Source of the DNA: Porphyromonadaceae bacterium UBA7048
GTDB taxonomy: Bacteria > Bacteroidota > Bacteroidia > Bacteroidales > Muribaculaceae
Assembly: GCA_002493945.1 (NCBI GenBank)
Contig: DLAL01000023.1
Coordinates: forward strand, 1-21,809
DNA length: 21,809 bases
Direction of reading: 5' to 3'
The notes under the pieces: generated by a model
The model's input: only the letters and a program-made list of their open reading frames with translations
What the model was told of the DNA's origin: nothing
Databases searched by the model: none
Part shown: positions 7,013 to 14,706 of the stretch, piece by piece
Numbering within the stretch: the stretch's first letter is position 1
How the letters are laid out: every line of letters starts with the position of its first letter
Program-made: the position numbers and the translations under genes

Positions 7013-9887
7013 TGTCTGCTGCCGGAGATTCCGGTATTTCATCAAAGAGAGACTGCTGCACGGCGTCGGAGTCGGTCGCGTCGTCCATATCGGCGAAGTC
7101 TGCCGGCGCCGTATCGGTCTGCGGCTCCTCGTCGGCGTCGTCACCGGAGGAGGATTCCGATTCGGGCTGACGCTTGGGCTCGAGTTCCTCGACACTGTCA
7201 AGCTCGAAGGTGGTGAGGCGCTTGCCCTTGGCCTTGAACGACTTGAGGCCTATATACTCCTCGGCGTCGATGAGCTGCGGCACACGCGCCGGGTCGGCGA
7301 AATTGAGCTTAAACATGGCGCCGTCCGCATCGGTGAGCAGAATCAGCGATGACCGTGCATCCTCTCCCACGAAGCGCTGGCGACGGGCCGAATCCTCGAA
7401 GGTGAAGCGCTTGATGTAGGGGTAGCCCTGGTCGGCGTCGTTGAGCACGGCGGTCCACTCCTGCTTGGGGCGGAACTTCTCCAGGCGCAGCACCTTGCCG
7501 GCGTCGTAGTGGTTGGTCACCTCAAAGCCGGTGGTGTAGAACTCGCCGGACTCGAGCACGACAAGTATGCGGTCCGAGCCGAAGAACTCGCCCAGATACT
7601 CGCCGCGGCCGTCGTAGTTGATGCGCATGACATCGAAGTCAAACCACACCTTGCGGCCGCCGAGCGTCGACTGTCCGTGCTCCTTGAGCGAGAAGCGCGC
7701 CACCTCGTTCTTGGTCACGAGATTGCCCTGGGCGGCGCGGCCCTTGATGGCGAGCTTGGCAAAGTCGACGTCGAAGCTGAGGTTCTTCAGGCGCAGCTTG
7801 GGCTTGAGCGTCACCTTCACCACCTCAGCCTCGCCGTTGGCATTGGCCGAGAACCACACGATGCGTGAGTTGGGCAGGAGGTTCGACGTGAGGGAGTACT
7901 CGCGGTCGCGGCTCATGCCCGTGGCGGCGAAACGCTTCATGTAGAAGGCGCCTCCGCGGCCGTTCTGATAGATGACGTTATATATGGTACGCGTATCGTT
8001 GCGCTTGTACACGTTCAGATAGAGGATATTCTTGCCCACGAAGAGCTTGTCCTGCACGCGGACTATCTTGTAGCGGCCGTCGCGGTAGAATATGATGATG
8101 TCGTCGAGCGACGAGCAGTTGCAGACCACCTCGTCCTTCTTCAGGCCCGTGCCGATGAAGCCCTCCTCGCGGTTGATGTAGAGCTTCTCGTTGGCCTCGG
8201 CCACGGTGGCGGCCTGGATATTGTCGAAGCTGCGGATGGCCGTGCGGCGCGGATATGCGGCGCCGTACTTCTTCTTGAGATATTCGTACCACTCGACGGT
8301 GACGTCATCGATGTGCTCGAGACGGTCGAGATTGTCGGATATGCGTTTCTGCAGGGCGGCGATGGCGGCGTCGGCCTCGTCGGAGTTGAAGCGCAGGATG
8401 CGTTTCATCTTTATCTCGAGGAGCCTGAGGATGTCGTCGCGCGTGATGTCGCGGATGAACGACGGCTTGAAGGGCTCCAGGCGCGAGTCGATGTGCGCCA
8501 CAGCCGTATCGAGGTCGGCGGCCTCCTCGTACTCGCGGTCCTTGTATATGCGGTTCTCGATGAATATCTTCTCAAGCGAGGCGTATAGCAGCTTCTCGCG
8601 GTCCTCGGCGAGGATGACCTCTATTTCGGCCGTGATGATACGCCGCGTGGTGTCGACGCTGTGCCTCAGCAGGTCGGACACGCCGAGGAAGTGCGGCTTC
8701 TTGTCGCGGATGACGCAGCAGTTGGGCGATATCGACACCTCGCAGTCGGTGAAGGCGTATAGGGCGTCGATGGTCTTGTCGCTCGATGTGCCTGGGATGA
8801 GGTGCACGATGATGGATGCCTCGGCGGCGGTGTTGTTCTCGACCTTGCGGATCTTTATCTGACCGCGCTCGAAAGCCTTGAGGATAGACTCTATGAGGGC
8901 TTCGGAGGTCTTGCCGAAGGGGAGTTCGGTGATGTTGAGGGTGCGCTGGTCGATTTTCTCTATTTTGGCGCGCACTTTCACCACGCCTCCGCGGCGCCCC
9001 TCGTTGTAGCGGCCCACGTCGATCATGCCGCCGGTGATGAAGTCGGGATAGAGCTCGAAGTCGCGGCCGCGTATCGATGCGATGGCGGCGTCGAGAATCT
9101 CGTTGAAGTTATGCGGCAGGATTTTCGACGACAGACCCACGGCTATGCCCTCGGCACCCTGCGCGAGCAGGAGGGGGAACTTGGCGGGCAGCGTCACGGG
9201 CTCGCGCTTGCGGCCGTCGTAGCTCATGGTCCACTCGGTGACCTTGGGGTTGAAGAGCACCTCCGACGCGAAGGGCGACAGACGGGCCTCGATATAACGG
9301 GCTGCAGCCGCGGCCGTACCCGTGAGGATATTGCCCCAGTTACCCTGCGTCTCTATGAGCAACTCCTTCTGACCGAGCTGCACGAGGGCATCCTTGATCG
9401 ATGCGTCGCCGTGGGGATGGTACTGCATGGTCGTACCGACGATATTTGCCACCTTATTGAAGCGCTCGTCGTCGATGGTCTTCATGGCATGGAGGATGCG
9501 GCGCTGCACAGGCTTGAGGCCGTCGTCGATATGAGGGACTGCGCGCTCGAGTATGACGTATGACGCATATTCGAGGAACCACGTCTGATACATACCTCTG
9601 AGATGATGACGCACGACGTCCTCGGCAGCCGTGTACGGACGGCGACGTTCGGCCAGGGCGCGTGCCTCGGCCTCCGCGTCATCAGCATCCTCTGAGTCGC
9701 CGGTCTCATCGGCGTCCTCCGGCGCGCTGACAGCCGCATTCTCCCCCTGAGCAGCCTCGGCCGTATCCTCGGCCTCGTCTATGGCCGCATCCCTCACGCC
9801 GGTCTCGTCATCGGCTTCAGGAAGGGACGTGCGGTCTTCCTCATTCTCTATGTTGTCGAAATTATCGTCGTCGGTATTGTAGCTCAT
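6996..9887 (-). CDS. parC: DNA topoisomerase IV subunit A
   Basis: The 963-residue protein carries the type IIA breakage-rejoining domain: YASYVILERAVPHIDDGLKP, the QYHPHGDAS loop and AAARYIEARLS with the catalytic Arg197-Tyr198 pair. A C-terminal beta-pinwheel region follows. It cleaves and rejoins DNA to decatenate sister chromosomes, together with ParE, which is not in this window. The match to Bacteroidota ParC rather than GyrA rests on the HGDASIKDALVQLGQKELLI wording and the very acidic N- and C-terminal extensions (about 75 and 60 residues). The ATG at 9887 is preferred over an in-frame TTG at 9908. At the quinolone-pocket position equal to GyrA Ser83 the residue is Ala162. It is the first gene of a likely five-gene transcript and has a strong promoter just upstream. 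Confidence 0.92.
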   Translation of the reverse strand: MSYNTDDDNFDNIENEEDRTSLPEADDETGVRDAAIDEAEDTAEAAQGENAAVSAPEDADETGDSEDADDAEAEARALAERRRPYTAAEDVVRHHLRGMYQTWFLEYASYVILERAVPHIDDGLKPVQRRILHAMKTIDDERFNKVANIVGTTMQYHPHGDASIKDALVQLGQKELLIETQGNWGNILTGTAAAAARYIEARLSPFASEVLFNPKVTEWTMSYDGRKREPVTLPAKFPLLLAQGAEGIAVGLSSKILPHNFNEILDAAIASIRGRDFELYPDFITGGMIDVGRYNEGRRGGVVKVRAKIEKIDQRTLNITELPFGKTSEALIESILKAFERGQIKIRKVENNTAAEASIIVHLIPGTSSDKTIDALYAFTDCEVSISPNCCVIRDKKPHFLGVSDLLRHSVDTTRRIITAEIEVILAEDREKLLYASLEKIFIENRIYKDREYEEAADLDTAVAHIDSRLEPFKPSFIRDITRDDILRLLEIKMKRILRFNSDEADAAIAALQKRISDNLDRLEHIDDVTVEWYEYLKKKYGAAYPRRTAIRSFDNIQAATVAEANEKLYINREEGFIGTGLKKDEVVCNCSSLDDIIIFYRDGRYKIVRVQDKLFVGKNILYLNVYKRNDTRTIYNVIYQNGRGGAFYMKRFAATGMSRDREYSLTSNLLPNSRIVWFSANANGEAEVVKVTLKPKLRLKNLSFDVDFAKLAIKGRAAQGNLVTKNEVARFSLKEHGQSTLGGRKVWFDFDVMRINYDGRGEYLGEFFGSDRILVVLESGEFYTTGFEVTNHYDAGKVLRLEKFRPKQEWTAVLNDADQGYPYIKRFTFEDSARRQRFVGEDARSSLILLTDADGAMFKLNFADPARVPQLIDAEEYIGLKSFKAKGKRLTTFELDSVEELEPKRQPESESSSGDDADEEPQTDTAPADFADMDDATDSDAVQQSLFDEIPESPAADNDETL

Positions 9888-9915
9888 CTTCGTGGTATGT
9901 GATTGCAAAGTTGCT

Positions 9916-9949
9916 ACAAATTTACAAAAATTTCAGCAAAGTAACCAAA
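9916..9949 (-). promoter_or_regulatory. Promoter of the parC operon
   Basis: Read on the minus strand, TTTG (9949-9946), a 21-base spacer and TAAATTTGT (9924-9916) match the Bacteroidota TTTG / TAnnTTTGY promoter exactly. It lies about 30 bases upstream of the parC ATG at 9887, so the leader is short. Confidence 0.8.
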
Positions 9950-10027
9950 ACCGGAGTCAGAAACTTGCCTCAAGGCAGGTGTCAATTGTTAAAATTTAGT
10001 TAATTCCGAAAAATTTCCATTCGGGAT

Positions 10028-10059
10028 ATTGCAGATTCAAAAAAAGTCCGTACCTTTGC
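10028..10059 (+). promoter_or_regulatory. Promoter of tRNA-His (and possibly priA)
   Basis: ATTG (10028-10031), a 19-base spacer and TACCTTTGC (10051-10059) fit the Bacteroidota promoter with a perfect -7 box. The tRNA begins about 17 bases after the -7 box. It diverges from the parC promoter; the two lie about 80 bases apart. Confidence 0.75.
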
Positions 10060-10075
10060 AGTGCCTTTCAGAAAT

Positions 10076-10150
10076 GGTGCCCATAGTTCAGTTGGTTAGA
10101 ACGTCGGATTGTGGTTCCGAAGGTCAAGGGTTCGAATCCCCTTGGGCACC
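10076..10150 (+). tRNA. tRNA-His (anticodon GTG)
   Basis: The acceptor arms GTGCCCA (10077-10083) and TGGGCAC (10143-10149) pair fully. The D-stem is GTTC/GAAC, and the anticodon stem TCGGA/TCCGA encloses TTGTGGT, giving anticodon GTG. The T-loop is TTCGAAT. G at 10076 can be the histidine-specific G-1 facing C73 at 10150. CCA is not encoded. The T-stem has one mismatch (A50 with C64). A promoter lies immediately before and a terminator follows five bases after. Confidence 0.95.
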
Positions 10151-10154
10151 CGAT

Positions 10155-10189
10155 GCGGCAGTCCTCCCGAGGGCTGCCGCAAATTTTTT
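10155..10189 (+). terminator. Intrinsic terminator after tRNA-His
   Basis: GCGGCAGTCCTC (10155-10166) and GAGGGCTGCCGC (10169-10180) form a stem of about ten pairs around a small loop, followed by AAATTTTTT (10181-10189). The priA start codon comes only five bases after the T-run, so the site also sits inside any transcript reaching priA from the tRNA promoter. Confidence 0.8.
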
Positions 10190-10193
10190 GTAT

Positions 10194-12653
10194 ATGTCCG
10201 CTTACGCGCAAGTCATAGTTCCGAAGCCTCTTGAAGGCACTTTCACCTACATAGTCCCCGACGGTATGACCGTCGGACCGGGCTTCCGCGTGATAGTGCC
10301 CTTCGGTCCGCGCCACTTCTACACGGGGGTGGTGGAGAGCGTCAGCACCGTTGCGCCGGAGGGCGCGTTCAACCTCAAAGAGATAAGCTCGGTGCTCGAC
10401 ACGACGCCGTCGGTGCGTCCGTCGCAGATACGCTTCTGGCACTGGATGGCCGACTACTACCTGTGTGCCATCGGCGATGTGTTCAAGGCCGCACTGCCTG
10501 CCGGGCTGAAGATAGAGAGTGAGACGCGTCTTTCGCTCAACGACCAGGCCGACCCCGAAGTGCTGGCGCAGACGGGCGAAGCCGAGCAGAAGGTCATGGC
10601 CTTCCTCGACCGCGAAGGGAGCGCTCCGGCATCGGCAGTCACAGCCAAGACGGGCGTCCCCGGACCGCAGCTCACGCGCATGGTCGACAAGGGACTGCTG
10701 CTCATCAGCGAGAAACTCGTCGAGCGCTACCGCGCCGTGCGCCGCGAATACGTGCGTCCGCTCATCCCGCGCGACGACCGTCCGGCCTTCCTCGCGGCTT
10801 TCGCCGCCGTGAAGCGCTCACAGCGTCAGGAAGAGGCCCTGGTAGCCCTCATAGCGCTGTCGGAGTTCAACCGCGCGGGGTCGCCGCCGGTCGAGGTACC
10901 GCTGGAGGTGCTGATGGAGCGGACAGGCTGCACGCGCGCCATCGTCAAGGCTCTTGCCGACAAGGGCATTGCCGAGATATACTCGCGCGAAATCTCGCGC
11001 TTCTCCTTCACCGGGGCTTCCACGGGAGTGCTCCCTACCCTCTCGGCGGCACAGTCGCAGGCCCTGCAGGACATCTACGGCGCCTTCCGCGACCGCGACA
11101 TCTGCCTGCTCCACGGCGTCACCGGTTCGGGCAAGACAGAAATCTACATGCACCTGGCCGACTACGTGATGCAGCAGGGACGTCAGGTGCTGTTCCTCGT
11201 TCCCGAAATAGCCCTGACCACGCAGCTGACCCGACGGCTTCAGACCGTATTCGGGTCGAAAGTGGTGATATATCACTCGAAGTTCTCCGACAACGAGCGC
11301 GTGGACCGGTGGAAGCAGATGCTCCGCTCGGGCCAGCCGTGCATAGTGCTCGGGGCTCGTTCTGCCGTATTCCTGCCCTTCGAACGGCTCGGACTGGTCA
11401 TCGTGGACGAGGAGCACGAGCCGAGCTACAAGCAGTACGACCCCGCTCCGCGCTACAACGGACGCGACGCCGCCGCCGTGCTGGCGGCCATGCACGGAGC
11501 GAAGACGGTCTTCGGCAGCGCCACACCCACCATCGAGACCTACTACAAGGCTCAGACGGGCAAGTTCGGTCTCGTAAGCCTGACCGAGCGCTTCGGACAG
11601 GCCGCCCTTCCGTCCATAGAGATAGTCGACATGAAGGCCGAACGCGGCCGCCGCGCCGTGACGGGCTACTTCTCGCACCGCCTCCTTGACTGCACGCTCG
11701 ACGCCGTCGGGCGCCACCGTCAGGCCATACTCTTCCACAACCGGCGCGGCTACGCTCCCGTGGCGCGGTGCTCGATGTGCGCCTTCACGCCCAAGTGCGA
11801 CTTCTGCGACGTGTCGCTGACATACCACAAATCGGCCAACCGCCTGGTGTGCCACTACTGCGGCAACGAGTACGCCGTGCCCCGTGTCTGCCCCGAGTGC
11901 CGCGAGCCGGCCATAGAAATCTCGGGCTACGGCACCGAGCGGCTTGAGGACGAGCTTGCGGCCAACTTCCGCGACCGACGCATCCTCCGCATGGACCTCG
12001 ACACCACGCGCAACAAGGACGGCTACAGCCGCATCATCGACGACTTCTCGGCCCACAAGGCCGACATCCTCGTGGGCACACAGATGGTGACCAAGGGACT
12101 CGACTTCGGTGAGGTTGAGCTGGTGGGCGTGCTGAACGCCGACACGCTGATCAACCTGCCTGACTTCCGCGCCGCCGAACGCGCCTTCAACATGATCGAG
12201 CAGGTGGCCGGGCGTGCCGGACGCCGCGACGGTCAGGGACGCGTGGTGATACAGACCTACTCGCCCGACAACGTCATACTCCGCTACGCCTGCACGCACG
12301 ACTACGCCGGATTCTACGCCCACGAGCTTGAGGAGCGCCGCTCCTTCGGCTTCCCGCCCTTCACGCGCATCATCAATATCTACGTGCGCCACCGCGACAG
12401 CCGCACGGCCACGGCGTGCGCCACTGCCCTGTCGGACTCGCTAAGACAGGTGTTCGGGTCGCGCGTATCGCCGCCGCAGGAGCCGCCGGTGGGCCGCGTG
12501 CAGAACATGTACATCCGCAAAATCATGCTCAAGATGGAGACGGGCACCTCGATGGCCCACGTGCGCCGGATACTCCGGGAGAAGTACATCGAACTGTCAG
12601 CCTCTCCGCTGATGAGCGGTCTGCAGGTCTACTACGACGTAGACCCGGTGTGA
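10194..12653 (+). CDS. priA: Primosomal replication restart helicase PriA
   Basis: The 819-residue protein has the PriA N-terminal DNA-binding domain (YAQVIVPKPLEGTFTYIVP). The superfamily 2 helicase core has Walker A GVTGSGKT (about 308-315) and the DEEH box (405-408), with VLGARSAVF between them. Eight cysteines bind two zinc ions: 526, 529, 535, 538, 553, 556, 566 and 569. Downstream helicase motifs follow (GTQMVTKGLDF and QVAGRAGRRDGQGRV). PriA recognises stalled forks and D-loops and reloads the replicative helicase. The length is normal for the family. The start at 10194 is where family homology begins; the frame stays open upstream through the tRNA but this is not coding. No separate promoter is visible between the tRNA terminator and the ATG. 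The next gene is 77 bases downstream. Confidence 0.95.
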   Translation: MSAYAQVIVPKPLEGTFTYIVPDGMTVGPGFRVIVPFGPRHFYTGVVESVSTVAPEGAFNLKEISSVLDTTPSVRPSQIRFWHWMADYYLCAIGDVFKAALPAGLKIESETRLSLNDQADPEVLAQTGEAEQKVMAFLDREGSAPASAVTAKTGVPGPQLTRMVDKGLLLISEKLVERYRAVRREYVRPLIPRDDRPAFLAAFAAVKRSQRQEEALVALIALSEFNRAGSPPVEVPLEVLMERTGCTRAIVKALADKGIAEIYSREISRFSFTGASTGVLPTLSAAQSQALQDIYGAFRDRDICLLHGVTGSGKTEIYMHLADYVMQQGRQVLFLVPEIALTTQLTRRLQTVFGSKVVIYHSKFSDNERVDRWKQMLRSGQPCIVLGARSAVFLPFERLGLVIVDEEHEPSYKQYDPAPRYNGRDAAAVLAAMHGAKTVFGSATPTIETYYKAQTGKFGLVSLTERFGQAALPSIEIVDMKAERGRRAVTGYFSHRLLDCTLDAVGRHRQAILFHNRRGYAPVARCSMCAFTPKCDFCDVSLTYHKSANRLVCHYCGNEYAVPRVCPECREPAIEISGYGTERLEDELAANFRDRRILRMDLDTTRNKDGYSRIIDDFSAHKADILVGTQMVTKGLDFGEVELVGVLNADTLINLPDFRAAERAFNMIEQVAGRAGRRDGQGRVVIQTYSPDNVILRYACTHDYAGFYAHELEERRSFGFPPFTRIINIYVRHRDSRTATACATALSDSLRQVFGSRVSPPQEPPVGRVQNMYIRKIMLKMETGTSMAHVRRILREKYIELSASPLMSGLQVYYDVDPV

Positions 12654-12684
12654 CCCGAAGCTGGCCCAACCATTGGCGCCGGCA

Positions 12685-12721
12685 GTTTGTTTTTCTATAA
12701 TAATACAGCAGAAAAACAAAC
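12685..12721 (+). promoter_or_regulatory. Perfect 12-bp inverted repeat before the thioredoxin-fold gene
   Basis: GTTTGTTTTTCT (12685-12696) and AGAAAAACAAAC (12710-12721) are exact reverse complements around a 13-base AT-rich loop. The second arm ends nine bases before the ATG at 12731, so the stem would cover the ribosome landing zone. It might be an operator, a leader hairpin controlling translation, or a weak terminator for priA, although no T-run follows it. Confidence 0.5.
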
Positions 12722-12730
12722 CAAGGTACG

Positions 12731-13234
12731 ATGAAAAAGACCATACTCATATCAGCCCTGTGCATAGGCCTCTTCCTCTTCGCCGGAGGATACTCGCACT
12801 TCGAGCACAAGCCTCGTACCGGCGCCGAGGCTCCGCTCCTTGCCGTGGCCAACGCCGACACCACGCTGCGCCTCGACCTCAGCCACGGCCGCTACGTACT
12901 GCTTGACTTCTGGACTTCGGCCGACGCGCCCTCGCGCAAGTCGGTGAACGTGTACACGGCGTGGCAGCGCCGCCATCCCGACGCCCCCCTGTCGGTGGCA
13001 GGCATCAACTTCGATTCGTCGGCAGGTCTCTTCCACGAGATAGTGCGCGTGGACTCTCTCAATCCGGCCGAACAGTTCCACGCCTCGGGCGACACGGCCC
13101 GCGCCATAGTCCGCGACTATGCCCTGAGACGCGGCTACGGGTCAGTACTGATCAATCCAGAAGGCGTCATCGAGTGCTTCAACCCCACGGAGGAGTACCT
13201 CGACAGCGTTTTCAACATCAATATAAGGAATTAG
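12731..13234 (+). CDS. TlpA/thioredoxin-fold exported protein lacking redox cysteines
   Basis: The 167-residue product has an N-terminal hydrophobic signal or anchor (about 4-20) and a thioredoxin-like domain beginning near residue 32. GRYVLLDFWTSADAPSRKS (53-71) aligns with the usual FWASWCGPC site of TlpA-type thiol reductases, but the C-x-x-C cysteines are Asp65 and Ser68. The strand normally led by the cis-proline reads YGSVLINPEG and also lacks it. The fold is therefore probably kept while thiol-disulfide exchange is not possible. A binding, chaperone or scaffold role is inference. The start at 12731 gives a normal MKKT signal. It may be cotranscribed with priA or run independently; a hairpin lies just upstream. 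Confidence 0.75.
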   Translation: MKKTILISALCIGLFLFAGGYSHFEHKPRTGAEAPLLAVANADTTLRLDLSHGRYVLLDFWTSADAPSRKSVNVYTAWQRRHPDAPLSVAGINFDSSAGLFHEIVRVDSLNPAEQFHASGDTARAIVRDYALRRGYGSVLINPEGVIECFNPTEEYLDSVFNINIRN

Positions 13235-13270
13235 AAATCAATAGCATTTAAGATTGTTTAACTTACATAA

Positions 13271-13304
13271 TTTGTCACTTAGCCCGTAGAATAGCTATAT
13301 TTGA
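13271..13304 (+). promoter_or_regulatory. Promoter of the putrescine operon
   Basis: TTTG (13271-13274), a 21-base spacer and TATATTTGA (13296-13304) match the Bacteroidota promoter apart from the last base. It lies about 80 bases before the ATG at 13384, in an AT-rich gap that separates this operon from the thioredoxin-fold gene. Confidence 0.75.
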
Positions 13305-13383
13305 AAACAAATAATCACCATTCGGCGGCTTATTGACGCCGTCACGTGGCACATGCCTGACAACTAATATCTTATACAATCTA

Positions 13384-13623
13384 ATGATCGACATTGAAGA
13401 ACGCTTCACAGCTATCATCGACGAGGCTCCGGGTATCGACATAGCCGAGTCGAATTTCAAGCAATCACTCATCGACGACCCTGAGCTGCGTAAAGCCTAT
13501 AAAGAATACTGCCGAGAACAAGGGACCTCAGAGAAAAACGGTTTCATCGAATTCTGCGAACAGTACTGCAGCGACCGTGACGAAATCTGGGAGAGCCTGA
13601 ACGACTACGACAATATGGAGTGA
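13384..13623 (+). CDS. Small acidic hypothetical protein
   Basis: I do not recognise this 79-residue protein. It is strongly acidic (many Asp/Glu, ending DNDYDNME-like), appears mostly alpha-helical, and has three cysteines (43, 58, 62), two of them in an FCEQYCSD stretch. There is no signal peptide or membrane helix, so it is probably cytoplasmic. The ATG at 13384 follows the operon promoter; an in-frame upstream reading from 13333 would leave only a short leader and is less likely. It ends 17 bases before aguA, so it is probably the first gene of the agmatine-to-putrescine operon. A regulatory or polyamine-related role is only a guess from position. Confidence 0.65.
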   Translation: MIDIEERFTAIIDEAPGIDIAESNFKQSLIDDPELRKAYKEYCREQGTSEKNGFIEFCEQYCSDRDEIWESLNDYDNME

Positions 13624-13640
13624 CCACCACGCATCTCAAT

Positions 13641-14696
13641 ATGAAACAACACAACCACCGACTCCCGGCCGAATGGGAGGCCACCGACGCCGTGCTCATG
13701 GCATGGCCGCACGCCGACACAGACTGGGAATACATGCTCGATGAAGTCCGACGGTGCTATGCCGCGATCATAGCCGCCATCGTCCCCCGGGCGAGAGTGA
13801 TACTCATCGGACCGGAAGAACCGGACGAAAGCTATCTGCCGATGGGACCGGCACGCGACAACGTCATCTTCATCCACATGCCGACCAACGATACCTGGAC
13901 CCGCGACTACGGGCCTGTCACGACCGAGCGCACCGACAGTGACGGCGAAAGCCGGCGGATGGTATTCAAGGACTTCAAGTTCAATGGCTGGGGACTCAAG
14001 TTCGCTTCCGACCTCGACAATCTCGCCACATCGCACCTCTACGACACGGGCCTGCTCAACGGCGACCGCGACAATCAGCTCAACACGGTGCTCGAAGGCG
14101 GCTCGATAGAGTGCGACGGGCGCGGCACCCTCCTCACCACCGCCTCATGCCTGCTCTCGCCCAACCGCAACGGCGCATGGAGCCGCGCTCAGATAGAGGA
14201 ATATCTGAAGGAACAGTTCGGCCTCGACCGCGTGCTCTGGCTCGACAACGGCGAGCTCGACGGCGACGACACCGACGGACACATCGACACGCTGGCGCGC
14301 TTCGCGCCTGAAGGCGACATCATCTTCCACGACTCCTGCGCCCATCAGGACGACCCTCACTACGGCCCACTGCAGGCCATGCGCCGCGAACTCGAGGCAC
14401 TCCGCACCGCCGAAGGCCGTCCCTACCATCTGGTCGAACTGCCTATCCCCGACCCCGTCTGCGATCCCGAGAGCGGCGAACGGCTGCCGGCAACCTACGC
14501 CAACTTCCTCTACCTCAACGGCGCTGTGCTTCTGCCCGTCTACGGCCAGCCCATGAACGACCTCGAAGCCAAGATGACACTCGCGCGATGGCTTCCCGGC
14601 TACGAAATCATCCCCGTCAACTGCCTGGCACTCGTGCGCCAGCACGGCTCGCTCCACTGCGCCACCATGCAGCTGCCTCAAGGATCAATAATATAA
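13641..14696 (+). CDS. aguA: Agmatine deiminase
   Basis: The 351-residue enzyme converts agmatine to N-carbamoylputrescine and ammonia in the arginine-decarboxylase route to putrescine. It belongs to the peptidylarginine-deiminase-like (PAD_porph) fold. Visible signatures are AVLMAWPHADTDW near the N-terminus, NDTWTRDYGPV, VLEGGSIECDGRGTLLTT, DGHIDTLARF with the catalytic His, and GSLHCATMQLPQG with the nucleophilic Cys340. The ATG at 13641 is chosen because family homology (LPAEWEATDAV) starts just after it; a GTG at 13620 overlapping the previous gene is less likely. aguB follows after ten bases, and the pair is typical of Bacteroidales putrescine synthesis. Bacterial porphyromonad PAD is related, but it is secreted, and this protein has no signal peptide. 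Confidence 0.92.
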   Translation: MKQHNHRLPAEWEATDAVLMAWPHADTDWEYMLDEVRRCYAAIIAAIVPRARVILIGPEEPDESYLPMGPARDNVIFIHMPTNDTWTRDYGPVTTERTDSDGESRRMVFKDFKFNGWGLKFASDLDNLATSHLYDTGLLNGDRDNQLNTVLEGGSIECDGRGTLLTTASCLLSPNRNGAWSRAQIEEYLKEQFGLDRVLWLDNGELDGDDTDGHIDTLARFAPEGDIIFHDSCAHQDDPHYGPLQAMRRELEALRTAEGRPYHLVELPIPDPVCDPESGERLPATYANFLYLNGAVLLPVYGQPMNDLEAKMTLARWLPGYEIIPVNCLALVRQHGSLHCATMQLPQGSII

Positions 14697-14706
14697 GCAA
14701 TCCGAA

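Noticed and set aside
9888..9908. TTG start giving seven extra residues on ParC
   Set aside because: The ATG at 9887 is close to the promoter and is the normal choice; no added homology supports the TTG.
10076..10150. tRNA-His as an integration site for a mobile element
   Set aside because: No integrase gene and no second copy of the tRNA 3' end were seen in the window, and priA follows directly.
10029..10193. Possible 55-residue N-terminal extension of PriA
   Set aside because: The extension would be translated from the tRNA-His gene and its terminator. PriA homology starts at the ATG at 10194.
10818..12392. 524-codon open frame antisense to priA
   Set aside because: It overlaps the conserved helicase core of priA on the other strand and has a composition typical of antisense reading.
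13620..13640. GTG start for agmatine deiminase overlapping the small acidic gene
   Set aside because: The extra seven residues have no family support, and the ATG at 13641 begins just before conserved sequence.
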